This document shows positions 23,196 to 35,480 of a stretch of 64,000 bases of DNA, piece by piece; position 1 is the first letter of the stretch, and every line of letters starts with the position of its first letter. The position numbers and the translations under genes were made by a program. A model generated the notes under the pieces. The model searched no databases. It saw only the letters and a program-made list of their open reading frames with translations, and was not told where the DNA came from. Source of the DNA: Desarmillaria ectypa (lineage: Eukaryota; Basidiomycota; Agaricomycetes; Agaricales; Physalacriaceae); the NCBI GenBank assembly GCA_030407005.1, contig JAUDYN010000002.1, positions 3,906,001 to 3,970,000 of the forward strand, given 5' to 3'.

Positions 23196-25072
23196 ATGAT
23201 ATCCGTAAGCGTTCACAAGGGCATTCAAAGCGCTGTCGTTGATTTTTTTGTGGCATCCGATAGGCATTCTTCGTGTTTAACCAGAAAGGAGAGGTCCTCA
23301 TCTCAAGACTATATCGTACGGACTTCAAGTGCGTCGAGGAAACATGCATAGAGGACCACGGCTGATCAGTTTTCCTAGACGTTCTATCGCAGACGTTTTC
23401 AGGATACAAGTCGTGTCGAATAGCGATGTCAGGTCACCAATCATAACGCTGGGCTCGACCAGTTTCTTCCACGTTAGAATCAACAATCTGTATGTGGTAG
23501 CGGTGACGAAGTGCGTTAGCTGTTACACGTCCGATGCCAAGTTATTTACGCTTTGCTTTACACAGGAACAACGCCAATGCTGCTCTCGTGTTTGAGTTCT
23601 GCTACCGGTTCATCAACATCGCCAAGTCGTATTTCGGGAAGATCGACGAGGAAGCTATTAAGAATAACTTTGTTCTCATATACGAACTTATCGATGGTGA
23701 GTGTCAAATCTATTGTTTTTTTGCTTCACCATCGCTGAATGTACTCGCCAGAGATCAATGATTTTGGTTATCCGCAAAATAGCGAAATCGACACCTTGAA
23801 GACATACATCACGACGGAGAGCATTGTGTCTTCTTCGGCTGTTGCTGCTGTACGCTTTTTGTCAAATGAGACTGTTCCTATCGTGGGTGTTCATACTATG
23901 TGCAGGAAGAATCGTCGAAGATTACGGCCCAAGCGACGGGAACGACGAGTTGGCGTCGCGGAGACGTCAAGTACAAGAAGAACGAGGCTTTTGTGGATGT
24001 TGTGGAGAATGTCAACCTAAGCATGAGTGCCAAAGGTGTGTAAAAAGTGTCTTGTCCACAGTTTCCGGCACGGTGTTTCAGAGGATATTTCTCATGGTGG
24101 TTTCATGAATTATTCAGACACTGACGTCTTCAATGAAGGGAGACTCCTCATTTCCGTGGCTCCTGTTGGGCATTCTTGTGCAGTTACTCATGTCGTGTGA
24201 TATAGGTACCATCCTCCGTGCGGATGTCGACGGCCACATACAGATGCGCGCATATCTTTCTGGCACGCCAGAGTGCAAATTCGGTTTGAACGACAAGCTC
24301 GTCATCGACAAGAGTGAACGAGGTGCTAGCGATGCTGTTGAACTTGATGATTGTCGTTTTCATCAGTGTGTACGGTTAAACGACTTTGACGCTGACCGAA
24401 GCATCAGTTTCGTCCCTCCGGATGGCGAATTTGAGTTGATGAGGTGTGTGTGTACGGGCTCTCCACGATATAACGCTCTAACTCAGTTCACAGATACCGG
24501 GCGACATCGAATGTTAAGTTACCTCTACGAATCATTCCTACAGTCACAGAAATAGGTACCACTCGCGTATCGTACGACGTCACAGTGAAAACGAACTTCA
24601 ATAACAAGCTGTCTGCAACTAACATTGTCTTGCGAATACCTACTCCACTGAACACAGTGAATGTGGAGTGCTCAGTGGCGAACGGAAAGGCAAAATATGT
24701 GCCCGCAGAAAATGTGGTTATATGGAAGTATGTCTCATCCCCTTCATTCGGTCTGTCCAACCCTGACAATCTCGGCAGAATTCCAAGGCTTCAGGGAGGA
24801 CAGGAATGTGCCTTTTCTGCTGTTGCTGAACTGACGAGTACTACAACTCGTCAAGTATGGGCTCGGCCGCCTATCGACGTTGACTTCCAAGTTCTCATGT
24901 TTACGTCGTCGGGTCTCATCGTCAGGTTTTTGAAGGTATTCGAGAAGAGCAATTATAACAGTATCAAATGGGTGCGATATCTCACGAAGGCTAGTGGTTC
25001 GTATCAGATTCGAGTATGTGTGTTTCACTGTTTATCGCTACGGAAGCTTAAAGATAAATTATCCAGTTCTGA
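23196..25072 (+). CDS. apm4: AP-2 clathrin adaptor complex subunit mu
   Basis: Medium subunit of the AP-2 endocytic adaptor, which binds YxxPhi cargo signals at the plasma membrane. Exons: 23196-23204, 23264-23328, 23379-23510, 23566-23696, 23752-23849, 23906-24035, 24206-24443, 24494-24727, 24779-25013, 25067-25072; 425 residues. The longin-like N-terminus reads MIS joined to [17 protein letters not shown]. The mu homology domain begins after [18 protein letters not shown] and ends with the invariant [14 protein letters not shown]. The first exon holds three codons and the last only Phe and the stop; both are supported because they restore the conserved ends. The linker and [13 protein letters not shown] favour mu2 over mu1. 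Intron 6 (24036-24205, 170 nt) is unusually long here. Confidence 0.94.
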
Positions 25073-25292
25073 TATCCCGTCGTGGACGGCCAGTACAATC
25101 TGTGTATTCTATTATAGTAGCATATATAATTTATTGCATCTTATCGTACAGTGTGTGACGCACATTGCAGTACTTAGGCATGAGGCGTAGCATGACCCCA
25201 CTTAACTTGTCAGTGTCACACCCTCTTCGAGACGCGTCGACGAGTGACGGGACCTTACTCTCTCACGCCTCTCATCTCTGTCCTTCAGCTTT

Positions 25293-28200
25293 ATGTTCTG
25301 GAGGTGCCTTTTACCGTTCTCGTGCCCGTTATTCGTGCTCAACTTGGCGACGTTGCCAACAGATTCGGCTTCAGCGCTGCCTCGGGTATCGACAGCCTTC
25401 TCGACAAGGAAGATGTTTCTCTCGAGGCCATACTAGATGAAGACGAGCTCCTTCAGGAATGCAAATCACAAAATACGAGATTAATTGATTACTTCCAACG
25501 GGTGGATGTCCTTCAACGATTGCTGGGCTATGTAACGGGTCAGATAGAATGTGAGGAGAGGGGGCAGTTCAAGTGCGTCTTGGTCCTGTTCGCATTCTAG
25601 CCTTATTCTAGCTGATGATTGTTTGGAAAATTCCGATAGGTACCCGTATGTGGCGACCGAGGTCTTGTGCAGCGAAATATGGTCCATCGTCGAGACATGC
25701 ATCAACGAGCAGACGCAGCTGCTGGCGCCCTTCTGGGATTCTCTTCTCGACAGATCCCCCGAGGACATGAAAACGCAGATGGTGATGGCCTCCCACTTTG
25801 CCAAGATAAATGCCATCTTCTTGAGCAAGAAACCCGCAGAGGTGAATCCTCTCTAATCTTTACCAAATGCACTTGTCAACGCGCTCAGATGCTTGCATTC
25901 ATCCAATCGCAACCCAACGTTGTTGAGAGGATACTACATCATATCGAAAATCCATCGTTTGTCGATTTGTTGGTCCGTATCATTCAGCTCGATGAGTATC
26001 AGGGAGGCGCTGGCGTTTTGGAGGTGCGTACTTGGGTTCAGTAAGTGGCTCTCATACTGACTGACGAGCAACAGTGGCTTTCTTCTCAAAATCTCATGGC
26101 CCAGTTAATTGAACGCCTGGCCCCACAGCATCCTCCTGAACTACATGTAGTGGTGGCAGAGTTAATCAAGGGCATTATCTCCTTAGCCACGCCATCGCCG
26201 GGTTCCAGCGTTAGTGAGGGACTACAGAACGGAACGTCATCCAATCTCTTCGCCCGTGAACTGGCGCGCCATGAAAGCGTGTCAAAACTTGTGACGTACG
26301 CCCTACAAGATTTCGGGCCAGGTCGTAACGTAGCTTCTGAAGACGACCAAGACGACAAAACGCAACCCCCGCTTCCTACCTTCGAATCGGCTACTTCATC
26401 CGTCATCCAGTCTATTGGCGTTGTTATTGAGCTCATACGGAAAAACAATTCGGACTACTTTGAACCTTATCTATTCCACACTTTGCGCAACCGGTTGATG
26501 CAGATACAGCATCAGTACAGCTCACAGCCTGAAAATGTCACCAGAGAAGCACTCGAACGCGCCATGAGAGAAATGGTGGATCGCATGGGGGTTGTGCATC
26601 TAGGTCCCGTCTTAGAGATCATGAACGACAACCTTCATACGTTCCTTGACTATCTGAAGTCACCACGGAGCTCGGTAGGTTTGGTTATATCTGTCATATA
26701 TTGAGCTCATGCATCCATGTAGACAGGGCCCGTTGGAACGACCGTGGGCATGGTAGTTCCACTCACCTTTGAACGGTTCAGGATCTGTGAAATGATTGCC
26801 GAGCTGCTGCATTGTTCAAACATGTCTCTGCTCAATCGTCCTCCAGAACAGAACAAAATCTACGACTCCCAGGGTCGTCTGACAGGAGGGCTTGCTGGAC
26901 TGGAAGAGCTCGCTAAATTGGTTGACGTACCTGACGGGCTGAACGATGACTCTATGGATGATATAGTTGACGAAATGGAGCCTTCTCTGGACCTTCCGGT
27001 GACGCATTCATCGCATTCTCCATCGTCTCTAGATTCGGATGAGGACATGAGTGATGACGATGCCATGGAGGAAATAATAATGCACGATGAGCCTCCTGCC
27101 ATCACTCCACCTGGTCTCAGTCCCTCGGAGCCACCGCCTATGCTCGCGTCGAACGCAGACTCTTCAATGTTTGGATCTAACACTCAAGGAGCTGCACTAT
27201 CCAGGGTAGACTCGAGAGACACTGGCTCAGATTCTGATGTGTCATCGACAATTGGACAGCGATCACAGAGTTCGCGAAGAAATTCCAAGCGGTTTGCAAT
27301 ACAAGAGCCACCCCTCGGCAAGCCCATATTCCTCGGTGAAAAGATGAAAGCGCACCTTCTTGAGCTACGCGTCGTCCCTACCCTATTAGTACGTCCTCTG
27401 GTGATCCCTGGTTTTTGACCCTTGTTAAGACGCTTTTCAGGACTTGTTTTTCGAGTATCCATGGAACAATTTCCTTCACAGTGCTGTTTATGACATTATA
27501 CATCAGATACTCACGGGCAACCTAGAAAGTGGGTATAACAGAGAACTCGCAGTTTCACTCTTCAGGGATGCGCGTCTGATGTATCGTATTGTGGAGGGAC
27601 AGAAACACAACGATATCGAGAGGTGTGTTTCTTTGTATCCAGTCAATCTCCAACAATTCATGAGATACCTCCAGTGCCAAGCCCAAAGGCGTACGTTTAG
27701 GATATATGGGCCATCTTCAGCTAATATCTGAAGACGTACTCATTGCGCTTGAGGTCTTCCCGCCGGAAGTGCGATTGCTTATCATACAATACGCCCCCGA
27801 CCCGGATTGGGACGAATATGTCACTGGGAGATACCTTGAGACCAAGAGACGAGATAATATTCTTCTTGGAGGGGGTAAGCCTGTCATTGGGCCCAGTATG
27901 GGCCGTCAGGCGGGACGCTGGAAAGTCGACGAGGAGGACCCGACTGGTTTTGTCGGATCATCGTCGACGTCAGCCGAGGCAAACGGAATAACCCATGGAC
28001 AGGAGACTCGAGGAGAGTTCAAACGGGCTGTTGGAGCGAGGCCGACGCGTGAGAGCAGTGCAGATTTTGGAGCTCAGATGGATGATGACGAAGACGATGA
28101 AGATAACACGGCACCTCAGGTCAGTTCATCTGGTTTCTTTGATGTTGCGTGTATAAAAAGGTTGACTTGATTCGGCGTAAGCAGTTTGCCAGATATCTAG

Positions 28201-28789
28201 CCCACGAGATGAACGCTGATAACTTTGGCTCTGACGATGAGGACGAAGATGGAGGATGGTTATCACGATCTACGTTCACACTTGGTAATCCACCTGTCGC
28301 AGCTAGGCACCAACAAAGCGAGCGGAGACCATTGAGTGTAAATGGGTTTGACGTAAGCCGGTCTCTATACCACTATGGCTGTCTTCGTGATTTGATGGAA
28401 TCTACAGGATGCATTTGACCCTGGACACAGATCCAGTTCTGCAACATCATCTGAGGATCCATTCAGCTCAGCAGATGACGTACGTCTGTTTCTGTCCCAT
28501 CAACCCCATCTCATCATAGATTTATCAGGATACATTCGGGCCATTTTCTGACTCGGCGGCCGTCTCTGGCAATGATGCATTCTTTTCGTCGTTATCTGAT
28601 GAGATGGAGGATAGCACGTTTGATAACTTTGGTGACTTTGGGGATTTCCAGAGTGCTAGTCCGTCACAGGAGGGCGAGCTTACTCCTACGACGGGGAGTT
28701 GGTCGTTTGCTAGTGATTCGAGTACTTCGGATGAAGGTGCTACCTCGTCATCTGATGATTCTCCCGGCCCCAGAGGTCCGAGTCCTTGA
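25293..28789 (+). CDS. SAPS-domain regulatory subunit of PP2A/PP6-type phosphatase (Sit4-associated protein)
   Basis: Regulatory partner of the Sit4/PP6 catalytic subunit, homologous to yeast SAP155/185/190 and human PP6R. Exons: 25293-25303, 25363-25572, 25640-25841, 25889-26023, 26075-26674, 26723-27388, 27441-27622, 27675-28119, 28185-28352, 28408-28479, 28529-28789; 983 residues. The N-terminus MFWRFGFSAASGIDSLLDKE is the family hallmark. SAPS helical repeats follow: EDELLQECKSQNTRLIDYF, QPNVVERILHHIENPSFVDLL, FFEYPWNNFLHSAVYDI and KPKGVRLGYMGHL. An acidic Ser/Asp-rich insert lies at about residues 470-530. The C-terminus is acidic and phenylalanine-bearing (DNFGDFGDFQ). The first exon is 11 nt, giving M-F-W-R across the junction. 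The gene lies 220 bp downstream of AP-2 mu on the same strand. Confidence 0.93.
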
Positions 28790-29769
28790 TTGCCGTAGAT
28801 CGACACATAGACTATGGACCCGACTGCATACACGAGTATCTATCACGCTCCCTGTATACACCCGCAGTACCAATTTACTTGATATTAGAAGTTCCTTTGC
28901 AGCTAGGGTATCATTAATGAGTCCCGGGCTCGTCTTAACGGTTAGTTGGTAAAGTTGGCTGGCAAACGGTGCGTTATTAAATAGCATGGGTGATAACAAA
29001 TCGGTGATAACGTCATGTTAGATTATATCTAGTAACTGTGTTTGAGTTCAGTTAGGACTTCGGAGTACCCAGTCCGGACAGGTTTTGGCCAAATTTAACT
29101 GCGAGCCCATGTCAAAATTTCGGACAGTTGAAGCCAACTGTCGATGAGCCCAGGCACGAATTCGGTCCGCCCCATCGGCATGAGGGCCGGCCGTCGAGGG
29201 ATGTGCCAATATGCCGGACCGAAATCGCGTATTTCTCGTTCGGAAAAAAAGGCCCAAATTTCCAGAAATCTGGGTTCATCGGGTAGACTCCGGGGTCCCG
29301 TCCAGTTCTACTGTTAAGTAGTGTTAAGACTTGCTTTGCCTTGTTACCGGACCCTCTGTTCGACCTCCAGATCGTCGTGAGATTCATCCAAAGAAGAGAA
29401 AGAGAAAGAGAAAGATGCGCCAGGAAGGTTCTTCATTGGACGATGATGAATCAGAATCGGATCTTGTCGGCCCGGATGTTCAGGGAGCGAGATATCGAGC
29501 TCTGGCGGGAGCCTAGGGCATCCTTTACACACTTCCATATAACCTGGGAGTGGTTTCTCCGGAAATGTTACTTTTTTCTTTCGCATTGGACTGGGTCTTC
29601 TCTTAATCACCCTTCTATACTACCTCCAGAATTCGCTGACTCAAGTCGGACTTTTTAACATTTCTATCACTGACTGACAGCGAGTATTGGAGCCGACTTT
29701 CTAATATTAACGCTATTTAACTGATATTAGTAACAGGTCACTCATTACTGAAATCCTATGAATCGCAGC
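28790..29769. other. Convergent intergenic region with a GAAAGA microsatellite
   Basis: Holds the 3' UTRs of the SAPS gene and the FAHD1-like gene, which face each other. A short GAGAAA-type tandem repeat lies at 29395-29414. Small frames on both strands show no protein resemblance. Confidence 0.5.
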
Positions 29770-30782
29770 CTACTCGGGCTTGAATTCATAACCACCGTCT
29801 CGAGCGATGGCAAGGAATTCTAACGTAGAGAGTGCTTTCCCAGATCGGTCAGCCAAAAGACATTCCACCTTGTCGCCGGGCGATACCGGGCCTACACCAG
29901 AAGGTGTACCGGTTAGAACCAAGTCGCCTTCCTGTCATTGTTCTCATGTTGAGTCGCTAGAGCTAATTGAGAGAATGAGCGGCTTACCTCAAGAGTCATG
30001 ATAGATGAAATGTGCTCGATGAGACGAGGAATACGGAAGATCATATCGGCAGTCGTCCCATTTTGTTTGATACCTCCATTAATCTGATAAGGTCTGTCAA
30101 CTTTGGGAAGGGAGGTACATTTAGACGCTGCGCTAACCTTGAGGGAGAGCCGGAGGTCGTGGGGATCAAGAACTTTGTCTTTGGGAATGAAAGATCTGCA
30201 ATGTAACATTGAACAGCGTTGATTGATTACAGCGTTAAAGACGCGTACCCTATGGGTGTGAACGTATCAAAGCCCTTTGCAGCAGACCACGGGAGACCGC
30301 GCTTCTTGACTTGATCCTGGAGATTTCTGGCGGTCATATCCACGGCCAAGGCTGTGACCAGTGTTTGACATGATTGATACTTTCATGAGACCGCGCGACG
30401 CTCACCATAGCCAGCTATGTGGGACTCGGCATTTGCTTGAGAGATATCGCGGCCACCATTCCCAATGACAATGCCCAGCTCAACTGGTTAGTTGAAAGAA
30501 ACAGCTTGATAAAACGGGAGACAGTGAGGGACGCGTGGGACGCACCCTCATGGTGAGCAACGATGCCTCTCGGCAGTTCCAGCTTTCCGCCAGATGAGAG
30601 GTAGCTCGTGGTGGGCTTGATGAAGAAGAAGGGTTCCTTCGGAGCGGTGTTGGCAAGCTCCTTGATGTGTTCGGAATAGTTTCTTCCAATGGCGACAATC
30701 TGATTGGCTTGCGTGAGTTTGTAAACTGATTAGAAAGAATCCCCGGTACCTTCTTGCCGTGTCGAACGAATGCAGACGCCAT
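29770..30782 (-). CDS. Acylpyruvase / fumarylacetoacetate hydrolase domain protein (FAHD1-like)
   Basis: FAH-superfamily enzyme; FAHD1 relatives cleave acylpyruvates or decarboxylate oxaloacetate in mitochondria. Exons on the minus strand: 30782-30750, 30699-30546, 30483-30406, 30351-30249, 30195-30138, 30083-29988, 29931-29770; 227 residues, the usual length. Diagnostic segments are IVAIGRNYSEHIKEL, the metal-binding ExE in HHEVELGIVIG, DMTARNLQDQVKKRGLPW, and the C-terminal LTGTPSGVGPVSPGD with DGGYEF. Intron 30084-30137 is 54 nt and stop-free; if kept it would add 18 residues inside a conserved strand, so I treat it as an intron. An in-frame ATG at 30878 exists upstream, but MASAF at 30782 matches the family start. 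Fumarylpyruvate hydrolase remains a possible alternative activity. Confidence 0.92.
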
Positions 30783-32029
30783 GGATGTAACAATGACTGA
30801 TCGCGGGGGAAAGGTTATATTTGGCACGGATTCAACCCGGAGAATTTCAAATTTAGTCGCCTCATTGGTCTGTGACACAATTTGATGGGGTCCGCACCGC
30901 GACGCGTCGCAGAGCGAGATATTTATAGAATCCGTAGTACTTACAACTTACCTCCTCTGAAGTTCAGGTGTCTTGCACATGGTCGGAGGCTCAGGTATAC
31001 AAATGTCATATCTATACTGCAGTATCTAATGCTATTTATCTAGGCTATCACCCTATTCCTTTTGAAATTTTCATTTGAGTGTGAACTTAAAATTGTGTGC
31101 CGAACGTCGGCAAAAAAACGGCCCGAGCCTAATCTAGACCCCGGACACTCACTTTCTATATTCCTCGGCTCACGCAATCGCTCGTCAGCACCATTTCATT
31201 GACTTTGTGTATTCAAATATTCAAGTTTAAAGTACTTTATATCCCTGGAATTTAAGTATCCGTGAATAATCTTCACCTAGTCGCAAAGGCTGGCAATGGA
31301 ATTAGTACGTCCGTGCGGTTCCGCACGGAAATTGCCGAGTATACCCAAGTCATCGATATTTTTTCGAAGATTCCCCTTACGGAACACCACAACGCAGCCT
31401 CAGCCTTTTCTTTTATCTACCACTATATAGCTTCCCTGTCGTCGTCACCTTGTTGCGCGACCAGAGGGCGCACCGTGTGCCACCATTTTTGACCAGCAAA
31501 GAAACAGCGATCTTCGTTTGTTGACCCTAGAGTACGCAATGCTTCACTCTCTGCTGCGTTGACTAACACTTGCGCCTTTTTCGCTAGGTGGGTTTCTGTA
31601 AGAGGCCCGTATTTTTTCCAGCTTTATAGAGACTCCATGCTGATTTGGTCAGTCTCCAGGTGAACCTCCTTGACAGGACTCAGCCGTCACCCGTCTGCAT
31701 CACTCTACCTCGAAAAATACGCCCTCCCCCCCTCCCCCTTCATCTTCTCTTTCGGAAAAACATTCCGCGCCCTTAAAGCTATTTCCTCGCTGCACAGGGA
31801 GCGAGGAACCCGCCGTTGATTGACCAGAACTTAACATTACCGTCCTCGAGTCCGCCCGGCTCACACCGTGGCGGGACAGGTCCGGTAATTCGAGTTCGAA
31901 TTAACACTACAGAACCACTCACTTCCTATTCTCATCGTTCCACTGGAATACCCACAGTCACTAGACCATATTTGTAAAAGCCGAAACAACCGCCCAACCG
32001 CACCCGTACTTTTATCGCCATCACTAACC
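30783..32029. promoter_or_regulatory. Divergent promoter region of the FAHD1-like and ODC genes, with long ODC leader
   Basis: This 1.25-kb interval has no supported protein gene. The part nearest ODC looks like a transcribed leader. A well-formed intron (GTACGC at 31532, branch-like CTAAC at 31563, TTTTTCGCTAG ending at 31587) lies within it, and a long CT-rich tract occurs at about 31715-31755. Short upstream ORFs start at 31539 (inside that intron) and near 31635. Whether the transcript starts this far upstream is inference. Confidence 0.5.
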
Positions 32030-33618
32030 ATGTCCCAAGTAGAGATTCTTCGCCCGATAAACACCGTAGATTACGACCTTTCACGTTCCAGTCCCCACTC
32101 CAACACTCCTTCGAGATGGGTTACGACCAGCGTTCTCGTCAACGACATTTTATCTTCTAGTCCCCTTCATCTGGCCCCTGAAGATGGAAGTCTGGATGAT
32201 CATCTGTTCCCAGACCTACCACCACTCCATCATGGGCACCCTGAACTTCACCTTCGTAATGGTGTCATCAACGCCTCTCAACTGGCTGCCCAAAATGTGC
32301 CTGATGCTGAAAAGGCCTTCTTCGTTGGTGACCTAAGCCAGGTGTACAGACAACACCAAAGGTGGCGGGCTTGTCTTCCCGAAATCCAACCATTCTACGG
32401 TTTGTCCCCTCTTTCGCTTACAATCATTACATATTAAACACTTCTTCTCTTAGCGATCAAGTGCAACCCAGATCCGTACGTTTTGCGTCTCCTGGCCGCT
32501 TTGGGCACAGGATTTGATTGCGCCTCCAATGGGGAAATCAATCAAGTCCTCGCCATCGGGGGGATTGATCCGTCCCGTATTGTCTTCGCGAATCCCTGCA
32601 AGGCTGTGTCGTTCGTACGAAATGCAGGGAAAGTCGGCGTCGACATGATGACATTCGACAATGCCGACGAGCTTCACAAAGTGGCGCGTGCACACCCTCG
32701 CGCCAAGCTCATCATCCGTATCCTCGCAGATGATTCCAAGAGTATTTGTGCATTTGGTGTCAAATTCGGGGCCCCCCTTGCGAATGTGCCTGGGCTCTTG
32801 GCGAAGGCTAAAGAGCTTAACCTCAATGTCGTGGGGGTGAGCTTCCACGTGGGAAGTGGCTGCTATGATCCTTCCGCTTACACCGACGCTATCATGCGGT
32901 CGCGCGCGGTCTTTGACATGGGCCAAGAAGCTGGGTACACCTTCAACCTCCTCGACGTGGGTGGAGGTTTTGAAGACGCCCTCTTCGAGCAAGTGGCCCA
33001 GTATCTGACCGAGGCCATTGACCTGTACTTTCCTGATCGTAGGGACCTTAAAATCATTGCAGAGCCGGGAAGGTTCTATGTCTCCAGGGCATTCAGTCTT
33101 GCGACGAACATCATTGCTCGGCGTGCGCCGTTCCCTGTGGATCATGCTACTGCCGCGAAAGAGGGTGATTCGTCCCAGGAACCCTCCGTAATGTGTACGT
33201 TTTTCAGCCTTGCATCCGAATAGTGGACCGCTTACTTACAGACGCCTGTGCCACAGATTACATCAATGATGGCGTATATGGTGCCTTTAACTGTATTATG
33301 TTCGACCACCAGACGGTAAACCCATATGTACTGTCTATGGGCGGGTCATTCCATGTTCCGCCTAACGAGCCGCAGTCGATGAGCAGCGTATGGGGTCCGA
33401 CGTGTGATTCAATTGATCATATCTGTGCGGCGACTATGCTCCCTGACGCCCTCCAAGTCGGTGATTGGCTCGCGTTCGATAACATGGGTGCCTACACCAT
33501 CTGCGCGGCGAGCCAGTTTAACGGCTTCGAGACTAGTCATGTCGTGTACACGACAGGCGGACTAGGCGGTATCGAAGTACGGCGGGTCCTCGCTGCGTTT
33601 GCTATGAGCTTGGAATGA
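32030..33618 (+). CDS. spe1: Ornithine decarboxylase
   Basis: PLP-dependent enzyme making putrescine from ornithine, the first step of polyamine synthesis. Exons: 32030-32399, 32454-33194, 33257-33618; 490 residues. Fold-type III decarboxylase motifs are complete. The PLP lysine lies in FYAIKCNPDP (Lys126). HVGSGC and the phosphate-binding Gly loop (LLDVGGGF) follow, then EPGRFYV. The catalytic cysteine is in WGPTCDSID (Cys420). The N-terminal 110 residues are longer than in animals, as usual for fungal ODC. A 30-residue insertion before the second intron (around FPVDHATAAKEGDSSQ) is lineage-specific. There is no sign of a frameshift. ODC is commonly controlled post-translationally by antizyme; no antizyme gene is visible in the window. 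Confidence 0.97.
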
Positions 33619-33622
33619 AGAA

Positions 33623-33640
33623 CAGACAGACAGACAGACG
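33623..33640. repeat. CAGA microsatellite
   Basis: About four tandem CAGA units just after the ODC stop codon, probably within the 3' UTR. Confidence 0.75.
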
Positions 33641-34666
33641 ATCGTACATTTCTTTTGATATCTCGATATCCCTCCTACAGTATTAAGACCCGTGTGCCGA
33701 AAGTAACATCATCTAGACTCGTCAGATTATTCCAATGATACGCGAACGTTTGTCCATACATGTTCACTGAAAATCAAGGTCTCCTTTTCTTGAGAATATA
33801 TTCACATTCGGTCAGGTGCTGCTCTTTGAGCCGCCATTAGCAAGGTGGAAGCTGTTACTAGAACACGGACCTGTCCATTCTCCTGGTACACTGTTGCACA
33901 GGACTCAGCCAGCGAATAGTCGGCGATAACGCTAACGGTACCCCGGACATGCCATGATAAACTCACTTGTCATGCTTAGCTGAGTGCTTCTGTCCACTTT
34001 TTTTCACTCTTGGGTGGGTCCAGACTCACAAGACCTCAATACAAGGCGAACAAGTCAAGATCTTTATTGTCTTGGATCCTTCACTTAGCTCGCCAAGCCT
34101 GGGTGAGAATGGCGCGTTTTGTAACCAAGTAAGACCGGATGCATTGCCAAAGACTTGATGATCGTAATGACAACTGATTCAGGAGAGTTCTGTACTCCAT
34201 TCTACATGGATGGTAGAAGTAGTGCATGTTAATTACTGAGAAGGGCTTGACCGAGAACCCCGCGTTGAATGAATCTTAAAGGATTAATATTGAGGCGCCC
34301 CCCTGGCCAGCCTCTTCGTCTCCATATAAGTGTAACGGAGAGTGAAATGGATTCCCCACGTAATTCTTCGAAGACATCAAGGAAGAGTCTTTGGAAGATC
34401 TGGCAAGATCTTCTCTCCACCATCACGTCTGGGCTGCGCAGTTCGACGGCAGATATAGTATGTGGCGTAAAGGGAAGTATTGTCTCGTGGCCAAATACAG
34501 TTCCGCGCTTTAGGAACGACCGAGAACATAAAAATTTCTTGGATCCGACGATGAAGGCCAAGAAAGTGAAAGGGTTGTGACAGACGTGACAGGGTTTCAA
34601 GTGTTGATTACAACAGCGGTTATTTTCTTCCTTCCTGTCCTCCTGGTATTGGGCTTGAATGTCGAC

Positions 34667-34680
34667 TGTGTGTGTGTGTG
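34667..34680. repeat. TG dinucleotide repeat
   Basis: Seven tandem TG units upstream of the small membrane protein gene. Confidence 0.75.
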
Positions 34681-34960
34681 CTCTCTTATCTACCCGGTTA
34701 TTCGAACGTTGTGCTCCTCAGGTTGAAGGGAAGGTGAAGCATTTTAGGAGCACGGCACGGTCTGTCGCCGAGTTTCGATGGGCTTGGCGCTCTGCTCTGA
34801 CTTCTTATGTCTTGGCACGACGGGTAACAGCACCCTTGCCCAGAGACTTGGAGATAGAGTAGAATGATATAAGGCTCAGAGTCGTAGGTACCTCTTTGAT
34901 ACCGTCCGATTCCTCCACACCGACATTATTACCTCTCCTCCTCCCATATTCCTTTTCCTC

Positions 34961-35480
34961 ATGTCTTCGGAATCAAAGTAAGCGGTATCTTTCCAGAAGC
35001 ACCCGGTAACCGACCTTTTTTCACGTTCCCATAGTCCAAGTTCCAGCTCGCGCACCACGCACCTGGGAAAGTCGTGGGAGATTGCTGTAGTTTCTGCCTG
35101 TGGTGAGTTGATACCATTCTGCTGGTGTGGAACGCCTTTGAATTAATGTCCTCAAAACAGTTCTGGCTGTCATTGCTTTGGTTGGGACAACAATATTTCA
35201 TTTTCGTCGAAAGGCACGGCGGCAACGGCAGATGCAACTTGATGTAGAGCAAGGGCAAGGAGAGGAACCGAAGCGTGAGATGGAACCCGAGACGTCGTCT
35301 AAAGTTGGGCTTGACTCTGATTTAACAAAAGTATGTTGTCCTGTGTGCGCCACACAATATTACCGTCTGACGCCAAAACCTTCTCAGCCACTACCAACGG
35401 CCTCGAAAAGGTCATCGAAAAGTTCTATTTATGATCATCATGCTCCAAAACCTGCGCGCTATTATTGGGACTATCGGTAG
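34961..35480 (+). CDS. Small single-pass membrane protein of unknown function
   Basis: Exons: 34961-34977, 35035-35102 and 35161-35480. This gives 134 residues, or 115 if a further stop-free candidate intron (35331-35387, GTATGT...CTCAG) is removed. A short Ser/Asn-rich N-terminus (SESNPSSSSRTT) is followed by one hydrophobic span (about residues 22-42, WEIAVVSACVLAVIALVGTT). A strongly basic juxtamembrane patch (HFRRKARRQRQ) and a polar C-terminal tail ending in ARYYWDYR complete it. Positive-inside topology puts the tail in the cytosol. The layout resembles the small Ser-rich extracellular, single-span proteins common in basidiomycetes. I recognise no family. Support comes from three intron borders that all hold phase and place the span correctly; expression data are lacking. 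Confidence 0.68.

Larger units (their letters stand above)
33619..34960. other. Gene-poor interval after ODC
   Basis: Contains the ODC 3' region and two short microsatellites. A plus-strand frame of 78 codons from the ATG at 34347 (Ser/Lys-rich) and one of 68 codons at 34659 have no recognisable features. No intron-joined model could be built from them. Confidence 0.45.

Noticed and set aside
32450..33145. Minus-strand frame of 231 codons
   Set aside because: Antisense shadow of ornithine decarboxylase exon 2, whose sense frame carries the catalytic motifs.
34269..34600. Overlapping frames of 103 (+) and 123 (-) codons
   Set aside because: Neither has motifs, a signal peptide or splice partners, and they overlap antisense to each other, as chance frames do.
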